A DNA stretch of 64,000 bases from Carya illinoinensis (taxonomy: Eukaryota; Streptophyta; Magnoliopsida; Fagales; Juglandaceae), in the NCBI RefSeq assembly GCF_018687715.1, contig NC_056752.1, positions 44,662,501-44,726,500 of the forward strand. The letters run 5' to 3'. Positions 23,501 to 32,049 of the stretch are shown here, one piece after another (position 1 is the stretch's first letter; each line of letters starts with the position of its first letter). Position numbers and translations under genes: made by a program. The notes beneath the pieces are model-generated. The model saw only the letters and a program-made list of their open reading frames with translations. It was not told the DNA's origin and ran no database searches.

Positions 23501-26500
23501 TAGGGGTGGGAAGCAAATTTATTAGATAAACGGCAGTTTCAAAAGCTTCAACCCAATAGTGAAAAGGAAGAGAAGCTTGGGCTAGGAGTGCAAGCCCAGT
23601 TTCAACGATATGACGGTGTTTACGTTCGACTAACCCATTTTGTTGATGAGTGTGAGGACAAGAAAAACGATGTGTAATGCCAAGTTGTTTGCATATGGAG
23701 GTGAGAGGTTTGAATTCACCACCTCCATCGGTTTGTAATGTAATTAACTTGGAATTAAACAAGTGTTCAACAAATGGTAAAAAATTGGAGAAAATACTAT
23801 GTACATCAGATTTTAACTTCATCGAAAAAAACCAAGTGAAGCGTGTATAGTAATCAACAAACGAGACATAGTATTTGTAACCATTTTTTGAAACATAGTG
23901 AGCCGGGCCCCATACATCAGCACAAATTAAATCTAGGGGCTTTGTGTAATGCTCGAATGTAGAAGAAAAAGGCAATTGATGACATTTTGCAAGAGGACAA
24001 ACTGAACAATAGAAAACTGAATCTGTGGGAAAATAAGGCAAGCATTTTGAGTGCAAAACACGAGAGACCAAGGCTAGAGATGGATGCCCAAGCCGTCTAT
24101 GCCAGTGAGCAACTGAAGTACGTTCTCCAACATGAACAGAAGGCAGTGAAGACTTGGTAGTGGGAAAGGTATAAAGGCCATCACGGGTGACTCCTGTGAG
24201 GAGGATTTTCTGTGTCGCCTTGTCCTTCACAAGAAAATGTGTGGCATGAAATTCAAAGAAACACTTGTTATCAATGCAAAATTGAAGAACAGAGACTAGA
24301 TTCTTTGTTATAGAAGGAACATAAAGTAAATTTTGAAGACGAAATGAAGAGGAATTGAAGGTGAGAGAGGAGTCACCGAAATGGTCTATTTGAAGGCCCG
24401 TACCATCACCCACTCTAATGGTCTCACTACCTGCATAAGGCTCAGAAGACATATTCAAGTTAGAGAAATCATGAGTGAGGTGATGAGTAGCAGCAGAATC
24501 GGGGTACCAAACCGATTCAAAGGAGGGGTGTTGAGCAGTGTAGTTTGCTGAAAAAATTTTGGGAGCTTCATACTGATACGAATGATTAAATCGTTGCCTA
24601 CACTGAAGAGCAACATGGCCAGTCTTTTGACAGACTTGACACACTGGACGTTGCAAGTTATACTGCTGATATTGAGGCTGTGGTGCAGAGTATTGAGAAG
24701 ACTGAGTACGTCCACCACGGTTTGTGAAATAGCCACGGCTTCGACTGCTACTACTACGTCCTTGACGTCCGCCTCGAAAAGAACTTCTTCCACGTTGATC
24801 ACGGGAGGCAGAGGTGAAATGAGCGGATGGTTCAACAGGAAAAAGTGAGGATCGATTGTGATGCGCAACACGGTTTTCATGTATAAGAAGGAGTTGGTAA
24901 AGTTCGTGAGTAGAAATAGGATCAAACCGAGTGGTAATAGAAGTTACAAATGACTCGTATGAGGGACCAAGACCATTAAGAATATAGGTGATGAGTTCTT
25001 TTTCTGAGAGAAAGGTTCCAGTTGCAGCGAGAGAGTCAGATAGCTGGCGCACCTTGCCAAAATAGTCTGAAATGTTTTGGTCACCTCTAGAGAGATTTGT
25101 GAGCTGAAAGCGCACTTGAAACTCTTTGGCTTGTGATTGAAAGGAGAACATAGAGGAAAGAGAGGTCCAAAGTTGATAGGATGTAGTGGAAGATAGAACA
25201 TGATGGAGTATGGATTCAGAGAGGGAAGAGAAAAGGACGCTGAGGACAAGTTTGTCCGTTTTGCGCCAAGTAAGAAAGGCTGGATTGATCTTAGGAGGAG
25301 CATTGGACGAGTGAGGAAGATATTCAGGTGGGGAAGGAGAAGACCCATCGACAAAGGAGAAGAGATCCTGCCCGATTAGATAAGCCGAAATCTGGACTTT
25401 CCAGAGAATGTAATTTTCAGAGGATAGTTTGGTGGTAACAATATGAGAAAATGAGGAAGTAATATTAGGAGGAGATGAAGGAGGAGGTGGTGGAGGTGGG
25501 GGAGGTGGGGGATTGGGAATTTCTTCAGCCATGGATCGAGGACGATTAGTCTGTAGCTCGTGATACCATGTTAGAGTAGTGCGAATGAAGCAAAGTATGA
25601 GCAGAGGATTTTGTAATATTCTCACTGTATTGATATGTGATATTGTACAGGTATATATATACACTGTAAAGGAATCAAATAAGGAATAAAGTTTGTTATG
25701 GGTAACCGTAGATAATAACAAACTATTGTCTACGGTATTTACAAAGAATGCACACCATGTGCTTGTGATAATGCTCAGTACATATTTATCTAAGGAACAT
25801 CAAGGCTATTTATTCTAATAGTCCTCCAAAACCCAGATGAAGTGTATTTTGTATAAAAGTGGCTCATATATGAGTTCCGAAACCATTTTGGCCAATGCGT
25901 TTTATTTTGAAACAGAGTATTTCAAAGATTTATCAATCAAATTCTAGTATTTTGGCCTTCTGTTTATACGGGCTAGCCAGGAACATTTCATATTTACTAA
26001 AAGGCTACGTGTATGATTTTACTCGGCTATTGCAAAGCAAAGGCAAAATCTGTCTGATGGAAGAGTATGCTTTATGCTCTCGGAGCGAAAGATATATAGA
26101 CCTCGAATTTCTCCCGTCTATGTGTGCCACATGATGTGTGGAGGTTCATGGAACTGAGTGGCAGATAGTTAAATCATCCCTGCCACCTGCTTTATTTTTT
26201 AGGTTATAAAAATCATGAAGTGTGTATATAGGGGAAAACCAGTTTGAGGTTAGGTTTAATATTTAGTTGACATTTTAGGAGCATGGTTAACGTCAGGTGA
26301 CATGCTATATGGTATGAACGGATTTAAGGCAGTAAATAGACGCATAACCTACTTCCACTTGAATGTATTTGGTGTTTGTTTTCTTTTTACATAAAATTCT
26401 GCTTGGATTTCTGTGTGAAATTCTGCTTGGATTTCTGTGTGATGTTATATTTTCACTTGAAGTCTCTCTATGAGCCAAATATAATTTTCATATGTTGTGT

Positions 26501-27889
26501 TGTGTCTTGTAACACATGACATAAAGCTGAAGCTAAGTTTGGCTCCCTGTTTGTCAGATACCTATTACAGAGTTGTTTTGTGTTCCTGTTAAGCTCAGAT
26601 CAACCTTCTATTCTCGTTGTCGTTCCCCCTTCACCACCCCCTCGCCACCCCTCCCCTCCCCCCCTCCCTCCTCCTCTCCAAAAATAAAAAGCGTCTTGCC
26701 ATTTTGAAGTTGCATAAAAAAGAAATAACTGCTATACAATTTTTGAGTGCTCTCAATTAATTATATTGGCTTTTGGTCACAGATAAGCTTATACTTGAAG
26801 ACAATAAATACAATATCTTTAAAAGTTAAAAGATATGAGACAATTAGCAATCTCAAATCAATGATACGCGAGAAGGCAGGCATTTCAGAGAATGTCCAGG
26901 AGCTCTTTTTTGTTGGTAATCAGCTCAAGAATGACCGGAGGCTAGTTGATTATGGTATCCCGCAAGGCTCCACCCTCCACCTTGTTCTACAGAATCTAGT
27001 TGCAATGAGAATATATGTTAAAATGCCATCAGCTCAGAAAATCATTGCAGTTGATTTAAGGACTTATGATACTATCCAAAACATCAAATCAATCATTCAA
27101 GCAAAGGAGGGGATTCAACCAGATCGGTACACTCTTATCCACAATGGAAAAGTACTTGAGGATGACAGGATCCTAGCTGCACTCAATATTCCAAATGAGT
27201 CAACCATTCATTTGATTTTTAATCCGAAAGATGTCATACCAATTTTTGTCAGAACAGTGACTGGAGAGATTTTGAAACTCGAAGTTAAAGTTTTGCATAC
27301 AGTCCATGATGTCAAGGCAATAATTGAGAGCATGACAGGTGTCCTGGTGAATGATTTGGATCTGATCTATGCAGGAAAGCGAGTCGAGGATTCCAAGACA
27401 TTGGCTTCTTATGACATTAAAGAAGAAGCCACCCTAGACATGTTTCCTGCCATGATGCAGATATTTGTTAAGACATGGACTGGGAAGACCATTACTCTTG
27501 ATGTACAAAAAGGTAATACAATCGCAGATGTCAAGGACAAGATTATTCACAAACTGAAGATTTTAGCTGATCACCTGAGTCATGTGAGCATTATATTCGC
27601 TGGAAAAAGGCTTGATGAGGGCCAAGATTTAGCAAGTTATGGCGTCCTGATGCATTCCACTCTCCACATGGTCTTTTCGCCTTCAGCAAGAATCAGTCAG
27701 ATGAAATTAGCTGACATCGGGAACCCAATACAAAACTTTACTACCATTCGCATTTTGAAGAGTATGATTGAGAAGAAGATGAAAGCTCCAGTGAAGGAAA
27801 TTTACTTTCAGGGAACAGCTTTGCGGGATGATCGTTCACTTGCATATTACAGGATTGACAGTGAGGCATCGGTAAAGGTTATTTTTTGA
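20519..27889 (+). CDS. Tandem ubiquitin-like (polyubiquitin-like) protein, five UBL domains
   Basis: Two exons, 20519-20584 and 26783-27889, both phase 0, give 390 residues. Exon 1 encodes a 22-residue acidic leader; exon 2 encodes five ubiquitin-like folds at about residues 23-95, 96-173, 174-246, 247-325 and 326-390. Ubiquitin-like signatures include IFVKTWTGKTITLDV in repeat 4, and LIYAGKRVEDSKTLASYDI and IIFAGKRLDEGQDLASYGV in repeats 3 and 4. None of the junctions has the Arg-Gly-Gly that deubiquitinases cut, and the protein ends VKVIF. It therefore should not release ubiquitin and is more likely a stable scaffold or decoy. The donor after exon 1 (GAG|gtccct) is weak but in frame. Intron 1 is 6198 bases because a copia element is inserted antisense in it; without it the intron would be about 1.4 kb. 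No close named relative is recalled. Confidence 0.8.
21019..21270 (-). repeat. 3' LTR of the copia element
   Basis: Identical by eye to 25569-25820. The polyprotein stop codon (21240-21242) lies inside this LTR, so the last 31 coding bases are LTR sequence. Confidence 0.97.
21240..25532 (-). CDS. Copia gag-pol polyprotein
   Basis: A single open frame of 1430 residues starting at the ATG at 25532; a longer frame reaching into the 5' LTR is not the likely start because it precedes the primer-binding site. In order: a proline run and UBN2-type gag, a CCHC knuckle (CQVCQKTGHVALQC, about residue 297), the aspartic protease motif DSAATHH (about 343), a GAG-pre-integrase HRRLGHPS (about 475), integrase core (DLICADVWGPA, about 531), reverse transcriptase with YVDDIVIT (about 1100) and RNase H with DADWGG (about 1262). 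The order protease-integrase-RT-RNase H is the copia arrangement. No stop or frameshift is seen, which with identical LTRs suggests a functional copy. Its product would copy the element RNA into DNA in cytoplasmic particles and integrate it in the nucleus. Confidence 0.96.
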   Translation of the reverse strand: MAEEIPNPPPPPPPPPPPSSPPNITSSFSHIVTTKLSSENYILWKVQISAYLIGQDLFSFVDGSSPSPPEYLPHSSNAPPKINPAFLTWRKTDKLVLSVLFSSLSESILHHVLSSTTSYQLWTSLSSMFSFQSQAKEFQVRFQLTNLSRGDQNISDYFGKVRQLSDSLAATGTFLSEKELITYILNGLGPSYESFVTSITTRFDPISTHELYQLLLIHENRVAHHNRSSLFPVEPSAHFTSASRDQRGRSSFRGGRQGRSSSSRSRGYFTNRGGRTQSSQYSAPQPQYQQYNLQRPVCQVCQKTGHVALQCRQRFNHSYQYEAPKIFSANYTAQHPSFESVWYPDSAATHHLTHDFSNLNMSSEPYAGSETIRVGDGTGLQIDHFGDSSLTFNSSSFRLQNLLYVPSITKNLVSVLQFCIDNKCFFEFHATHFLVKDKATQKILLTGVTRDGLYTFPTTKSSLPSVHVGERTSVAHWHRRLGHPSLALVSRVLHSKCLPYFPTDSVFYCSVCPLAKCHQLPFSSTFEHYTKPLDLICADVWGPAHYVSKNGYKYYVSFVDYYTRFTWFFSMKLKSDVHSIFSNFLPFVEHLFNSKLITLQTDGGGEFKPLTSICKQLGITHRFSCPHTHQQNGLVERKHRHIVETGLALLAQASLPFHYWVEAFETAVYLINLLPTPTLKNKSPYSKVYNCEPDYKFLKIFGCECWPNLRPYNSHKLNFRSTSCVFLGYSPVHKGYKCMDLKTQKLYVSRDVLFNENSFPFSHTKPMQSSPTPVQPPAHLPLFSSSLLGPIPSSSLINPSPSPSILGSGPPQPSSLPTHFPILPLPNSRPSSPSSTLSPAHPPSSSANPLSNSSANPLPSSSILFQPRSPIITRSKTNSSRPRLFMDGTITYPTRHCLTISAQVPDDPSSFSQASKFDEWQQAMKAEYTALLRNSTWTLVPSNSHQNVLGCRWVYRTKTLSDGSFERRKARLVAKGYHQQPGIDFQDTFSPVVKPSTIRLVLSIAVSRGWLMHQIDIENAFLHGVLTDDVYMQQPQGFVDATRPHHVCKLQKAIYGLKQAPRAWFAQLSTWLLNYGFVASRADPSLFILNSLDVHIYLLVYVDDIVITSSKSSAITGLIHDLGTAFPVKDLGRLAYFLGIEVHYTQDGILLSQRKYLKSLLTRSNMLHAKPMSSPMSASLKLSKFDTPDFEDITLYRSIVGGLQYLSFTRPDIAFAVNKVCQFLHAPKLPHWSAVKRILRYLKSTINHGLFFTSKSSLTLQAYSDADWGGCPDDRRSTGAYCIFLGQHLVSWSSKKQSTVARSSTEAEYKSVASSAAELIWLQTVLRELGIPLSQAPILWCDNLGATYLSANPVYHSRTKHLDIDYHFVRDRVAANTLKVSFISSQDQIADVLTKPLVADKFLHFKSSLNVVDTPFNSRGRIRINSLDVP
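25569..25820 (-). repeat. 5' LTR of the copia element
   Basis: Promoter-side LTR for minus-strand transcription, followed directly by the primer-binding site. It contains a TATA-rich stretch (gtatatatatacac) that could serve in transcription start. It matches the other LTR at every base compared. Confidence 0.96.
26394..26441. repeat. Exact 24-bp tandem duplication in intron 1
   Basis: The 24-base unit beginning 'aaattctgcttgg' occurs twice head to tail (26394-26417 and 26418-26441) without a difference. Nearby, 26620-26680 is a C/T-rich tract. Both lie in the intron of the tandem ubiquitin-like gene, downstream of the copia insertion. Confidence 0.9.
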
Positions 27890-28369
27890 AGGATGTTAGA
27901 CGTGTAATGAAATCTAAATGTGTCTGGAAAACATGAGAATAGACATGCAGTGGATTGTCTTTTAATATACCGTGTAATTCTGCAGATATAGAATATGTGA
28001 CAAAAATGTAGTTGTGAAATAGATGGAATTCATGGTTTGAAAGGCATTTTAAAGTTGGCCCAAATAGATCATGATACAGCAGGGTCATGAAAGTAAAACA
28101 TGGAGTTACCACATGGATTATTTAGAAAATGGTCTCCTTTAATTGGTAATAGAATCTTAGGGCTGTGTCCTCCCATGTGGTTTGGTTTGAAAGTATAATT
28201 TCCCTCACCTTACTACCTTATTTGTTTGGCATCGAATAAGGCATGTCTATTTCCCCTACTTAGAAACTATTTTTTATTTCTCGAGTTATCTTTATTGTTT
28301 TTATCTATAATATGTTCCTTACGAATTATTCAGAGCTGATATCAACATGCTAATTACAAAAAAAGAAAA
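27890..28369. other. 3' flank of the tandem ubiquitin-like gene
   Basis: Presumed 3' UTR followed by AT-rich DNA. No gene is visible. An open frame antisense at 27879-28112 overlaps the end of the coding exon and shows no family signature. Confidence 0.5.
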
Positions 28370-28606
28370 AGACAAAAAACAGTTTTTCATGTGCATCCCT
28401 TTTATATTGGTCAACGTTTCAGAAAGTTTCTGGAATTCGAGTAACGTTTCTATTACAGCTCTAAAAAGTATCTCCGGGTGGAAAAGCTCCTCAGTCTTTT
28501 TGAGCCTGCAGTGTCTGATATCATTCGTATAGGTATGGACAACAGCTCTCTCTTCTGTGTGTTCCCACCGCATGCAGCTTGAGAGGAACCTCTGAATTTG
28601 TAGGAT
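28370..28606 (-). pseudogene. Unidentified coding fragment, copy B
   Basis: Close copy of the fragment at 17540-17800. The minus strand encodes the same LLEFQKLSETLTNIKG end and a QRFLSSCMRW start, but indels in the middle shift the frame, so the acidic 'TAEAQKTEEL' part reads differently here. It lies directly downstream of the RIC gene on the same strand. The parent gene is unknown. Confidence 0.5.
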
Positions 28607-28970
28607 ATGGATATACTTAGAGGCATCCACAGAATTTGAATGTTGTTGGATTTATCTTTTTGGACATTCCATTCCATAATGCTTCGTCCTATGTCCTGGA
28701 TGAGAAGCCATGAATCTTTCGACTACCGATCCATCATTAACCCTTAAAACTCTAGCTACTAGCGTGAGAAGGAAACCAAAAATCCAAAGAAGAATATAAT
28801 GACAAATAACATTTGAGTTGTCATAACATTTGAGTTACATCTTCAACTAGAAGATCAGGTTAAAACATCTAACTTACACAAATCACACGTTTCCTCGAGT
28901 TCTCATCAAACCCTCTACTCTTCCTGCTCTTCCAAAATCTAATTTAGACATTTCTGAATGTTCTTTAGCC

Positions 28971-30228
28971 TTACACAGATCCAGATCCAGATCCCATATC
29001 TATGAAAGGGATGTCGGGTGAAGCATTATGATCTTTTGGCCTCTGTGACTTTGACGAACCACCACCAGATGACCCCTTTGACTTCCTTCGGCGAGATTGT
29101 TTGGGGACAGTAGGCAGATCTGGTATTGTCGAGCTATTTCCAAGTTTCATATTTCGGCCCCGTCTTGTGTGTCTTAAACTACCCGATGAATCTTGGCTTG
29201 GGGAATCCGATGAAACATCTGTCGAGTGGTGGCGCCTGGAGTGCTTTGGGGCATCATAGCTCCATTGAGTCCCGTTAGTAGATGAGCCAATTCCAGCTGA
29301 TTTAGCATGTCGTAGCAGAGATTCCTCAATTCCAACACCAGCTTTTTTTATATCTATCAATAGTGGCAATAATACAACACTTGAGTGTTGTTACAGAAGT
29401 TGTAATAGATGATTAATCATCCTAACTAATACCGGCTCTAGATGTGTCATAGACACGATTTTAGAAGAATCAAACCTTTGGACGACAATTTATCTTCTCC
29501 AAAAGCGTCCAAAGACCGGGATGAAACTTCCCTTGAAGACTCAAACTCTCTCATCTGCACAAATCATATCATCACAAACATAGTTACCTAAACAATGCTC
29601 ATAAATATGGTAGCTTGACACCTAATCTTGGCATCTATGAGGCTTGGCAACATTGATGAATTGCTTTTACTTAATAACAAGAAATTGAGGTAGAGAATTC
29701 AGAAAATGAATGGGAGGTACCCAGCTCGGCGTATTGGCAGAGGGGCCGTCCCATCCAATGTGCGCAACATGCTTTACATCAGTGGGATAGCCAATTTGCA
29801 TGTCCTGCTCTTTCTCATCTGCAAAATTGGCACTTTTGTCACCTCAAATCTCCTAAACCCAGATTGAGGAAATAACTCAATCATTGTTGCTGGATAAATG
29901 GAAGTGTACAAGACAATTACAATGGAAGCAGAGCTTTGTATTTACACACATTTTTATTTGCAACGGAATGAAACATGGATGTGCGAACAAAAAATATAGC
30001 ATTCAAAAGAGAATGCTAGTTTTGAGAAGAGCATGTAAAGGATATAGAAAAATTGAAGAGTTCTTTGTTTTGAAAGCATAATAATCAAGACCAGAAGAAA
30101 TTAATTATAGACCAAGTAGTTTTAAACTTGTGGCAAAATGATGTAATCCATGAAAGGAAGCTTTGATTACCAAATATTTGTGAAATGTATCTTAGGCCTT
30201 TCAAAAGACCCTTCACCTTCGTCGCCAT
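28971..30228 (-). CDS. ROP-interactive CRIB motif-containing (RIC) protein
   Basis: Four minus-strand exons: 30171-30228, 29721-29818, 29476-29554 and 28971-29353. They join with correct phases to give 205 residues. The start, [19 protein letters not shown], is the basic, membrane-associating N-terminus typical of RIC proteins. It is followed by the CRIB motif [19 protein letters not shown] at residues 28-46, with the conserved I, P, H, H and G-W-D. The remainder is Ser/Arg/Lys-rich and low in structure, ending GSGSGSV. RIC proteins bind the active GTP form of ROP GTPases at the plasma membrane and link them to actin or microtubule control in polar growth. Which RIC member this is cannot be fixed. 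Its last exon and 3' flank were copied to 17.3-18.2 kb. The first exon is only 58 bases. Confidence 0.88.
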
Positions 30229-31196
30229 TTGGGCTGAAGTACTTGGCTATTTGCACCAGAAGAAACCTTACCCTGCGAAAGAGCAGGTGTGCGTTAATTT
30301 GGGCACCTCCTGATAAATGAGAAAGAAGCTTTCGACTGGGATTATGTTTTCTTTTAGAAATGGGAAATGCTGGTGGGGTTTTGCGTTTTTGAATCTTCCA
30401 AAACTCTCTCAAAAAGGTATAAATTAAAATTTAGCAATAAGGAAGAACAGAAAAGGTTTTGTGGGGAAAGCATGCCTCGAGATAAAAAATGGAGAGATGT
30501 ACAAAAATTGCTAAATGTTGCATGCATGCTGAAATCAGATCACATCTTCCGACCATACCGCCGGAGAATTTGATGACAAAAATCTCATTTCATCGGTATT
30601 AGTAAGAAAACCAAGAAAATATGTACTGAAAATCATCTCTAGCGATATTGGATCAAGAAGAAAAGAAGAGGAAAGGAGGGGGGGACGCTTATGAGGTTGA
30701 ATTTGTTCGACGACGCGGTGTCGGTTCGGATTGTGACAGGTGAAATGAAAACCAGTAGCTTTAGCGGATTTTCAGGTACTAGAGCTATGAAAATTAGAGA
30801 AATAAAGAAGAAAAAACCATGGCCATAGGCTAAATATGGACGGATCTCTTAACGGTCATTCAGGGAGCGCGGGAAAAACGGTTGGAAGAAGGTAACGTAT
30901 GGCAATTGTGGAACAATTTTTTATTTTTTATTTTCTTTTATTTTTTTATTTTTTTTTAGGGCCTATATCAAGTATTTTGCCCCGAGAGATATTTAAAAAT
31001 TTGTGTAATAAAATTAAGAAAAAACTTGTTTGAGATTTAATTAAGTAGCATGAGCGATATTTACCAAAGATCAAAGCTCCTTGCAAATTTAAACACAAAT
31101 TAATAAATCAAAAATTTTATATATAGTCACTTTTGTGTACTCTTTGTGCATTCTACTAATATGATTGGCTGTGTCACTTTTGTGCACTCATGTAAT
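30229..31196. other. RIC promoter region and intergenic DNA
   Basis: Upstream of the RIC start codon. At 30869-30876 is GCGGGAAA, the reverse complement of the E2F core TTTCCCGC, flanked by two AACGG cores (30851 and 30877). This grouping recalls cell-cycle promoters but lies about 640 bases from the RIC ATG. The rest is AT-rich, with no gene. Confidence 0.4.
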
Positions 31197-31347
31197 AAAA
31201 TTTTGTTACATACAGTTATTTTTACGTACTTCTTATACACTCTACTAATGTGATTGGTCAAAATAGTTACTTTATATTAAAAATATGACGCAACCATGAG
31301 TAAAGTATATAAGAAGTACGTAAAAATAAATATACATAAAATTTTTA
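31197..31347. repeat. MITE with about 40-bp terminal inverted repeats
   Basis: The left arm (31197-31236) contains 'tttttacgtacttcttata'; the right arm (31308-31347) contains its inverse, 'tataagaagtacgtaaaaa'. The interior has 'aatgtgattggtca'. A diverged partial copy (about 31125-31190) adjoins it on the left. It is non-autonomous, with no coding capacity. Confidence 0.8.
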
Positions 31348-31892
31348 TTTTTTTAATATAAAATAAATACTTTTGTTATTCATATTAATGGAGTACGCAA
31401 AAAATACATAAAAATAACTATATGTAACATAATTCATTAAAATATGAGAATCCAAGAAAAGTATTGGATCTTACATGCCGGCGACTCCGTGAGTTAATAT
31501 GAAACAAGTGTAATTAAATTTGCGAATACATGGCAGAAGTTTAGGTATTTAGAGATAGTTTAAAGTGATAATGATAACTAGTTTAGGAGTATTAAATGCC
31601 TTTAATATAATTGAAACATTGAGAGAAAAATTTGCTCTCGTGTGGATTTTTCTTATATAAATTTCAAGAAAAAATAATTATAAACGAAAGAGTTTTAGTT
31701 GTTATCAACATACAACTTTTTTTTTTTTTTTGAAAGAACATACAACTTATTATAGACCAATTTACAGTCATCAAAATTAAAACAATCATATATTTTCAAC
31801 ATTACTTCAATTGTTTGTTAAGTAATAATTATATAACAGAAGGCTAGGAAGACTTTCACACATATTTCCCCAATTCCTGGATAGGTTTAGAT

Positions 31893-32046
31893 GACCGTTT
31901 GTACGAAACGCAAAGCATTGATCTTTTACACAGATGTAAAAGTGCTGCTTTAGCACCTGAGCTAAATGTCTATTTGAAATTGCATTAAGGGCAGTAAAGA
32001 GTATTTAAATAGCCTAAGCTCTTTACCGATTAAATTAGATTGTTTA
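31893..32046. repeat. Left copy of an imperfect direct repeat flanking a LINE
   Basis: Shares 'acgaaacgcaaagcattgat', 'ctatttgaaattgcattaag' and 'atttaaatagcc' with 35064-35163, in the same order. This copy has about 45 extra bases (roughly 31924-31968). The degraded LINE lies between the two copies. Confidence 0.75.
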
Positions 32047-32049
32047 GGT

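Larger units (their letters stand above)
21019..25820 (-). mobile_element. Complete Ty1/copia LTR retrotransposon
   Basis: The 4802-base element lies antisense within intron 1 of the tandem ubiquitin-like gene. Its two 252-base LTRs (21019-21270 and 25569-25820) show no difference in a line-by-line comparison. It is flanked by a perfect 5-base target duplication, GTCCT (21014-21018 and 25821-25825). Read on the minus strand, the LTR begins TATTAGA and ends TCTAACA, so the usual TG start has become TA in both copies. A primer-binding site TGGTATCA (25561-25568), as used by initiator tRNA-Met, directly follows the 5' LTR. A purine-rich tract, GAGGGGGCG (21271-21279), precedes the 3' LTR. The polyprotein frame is open throughout. 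The element therefore looks autonomous and very recently inserted. Confidence 0.97.
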
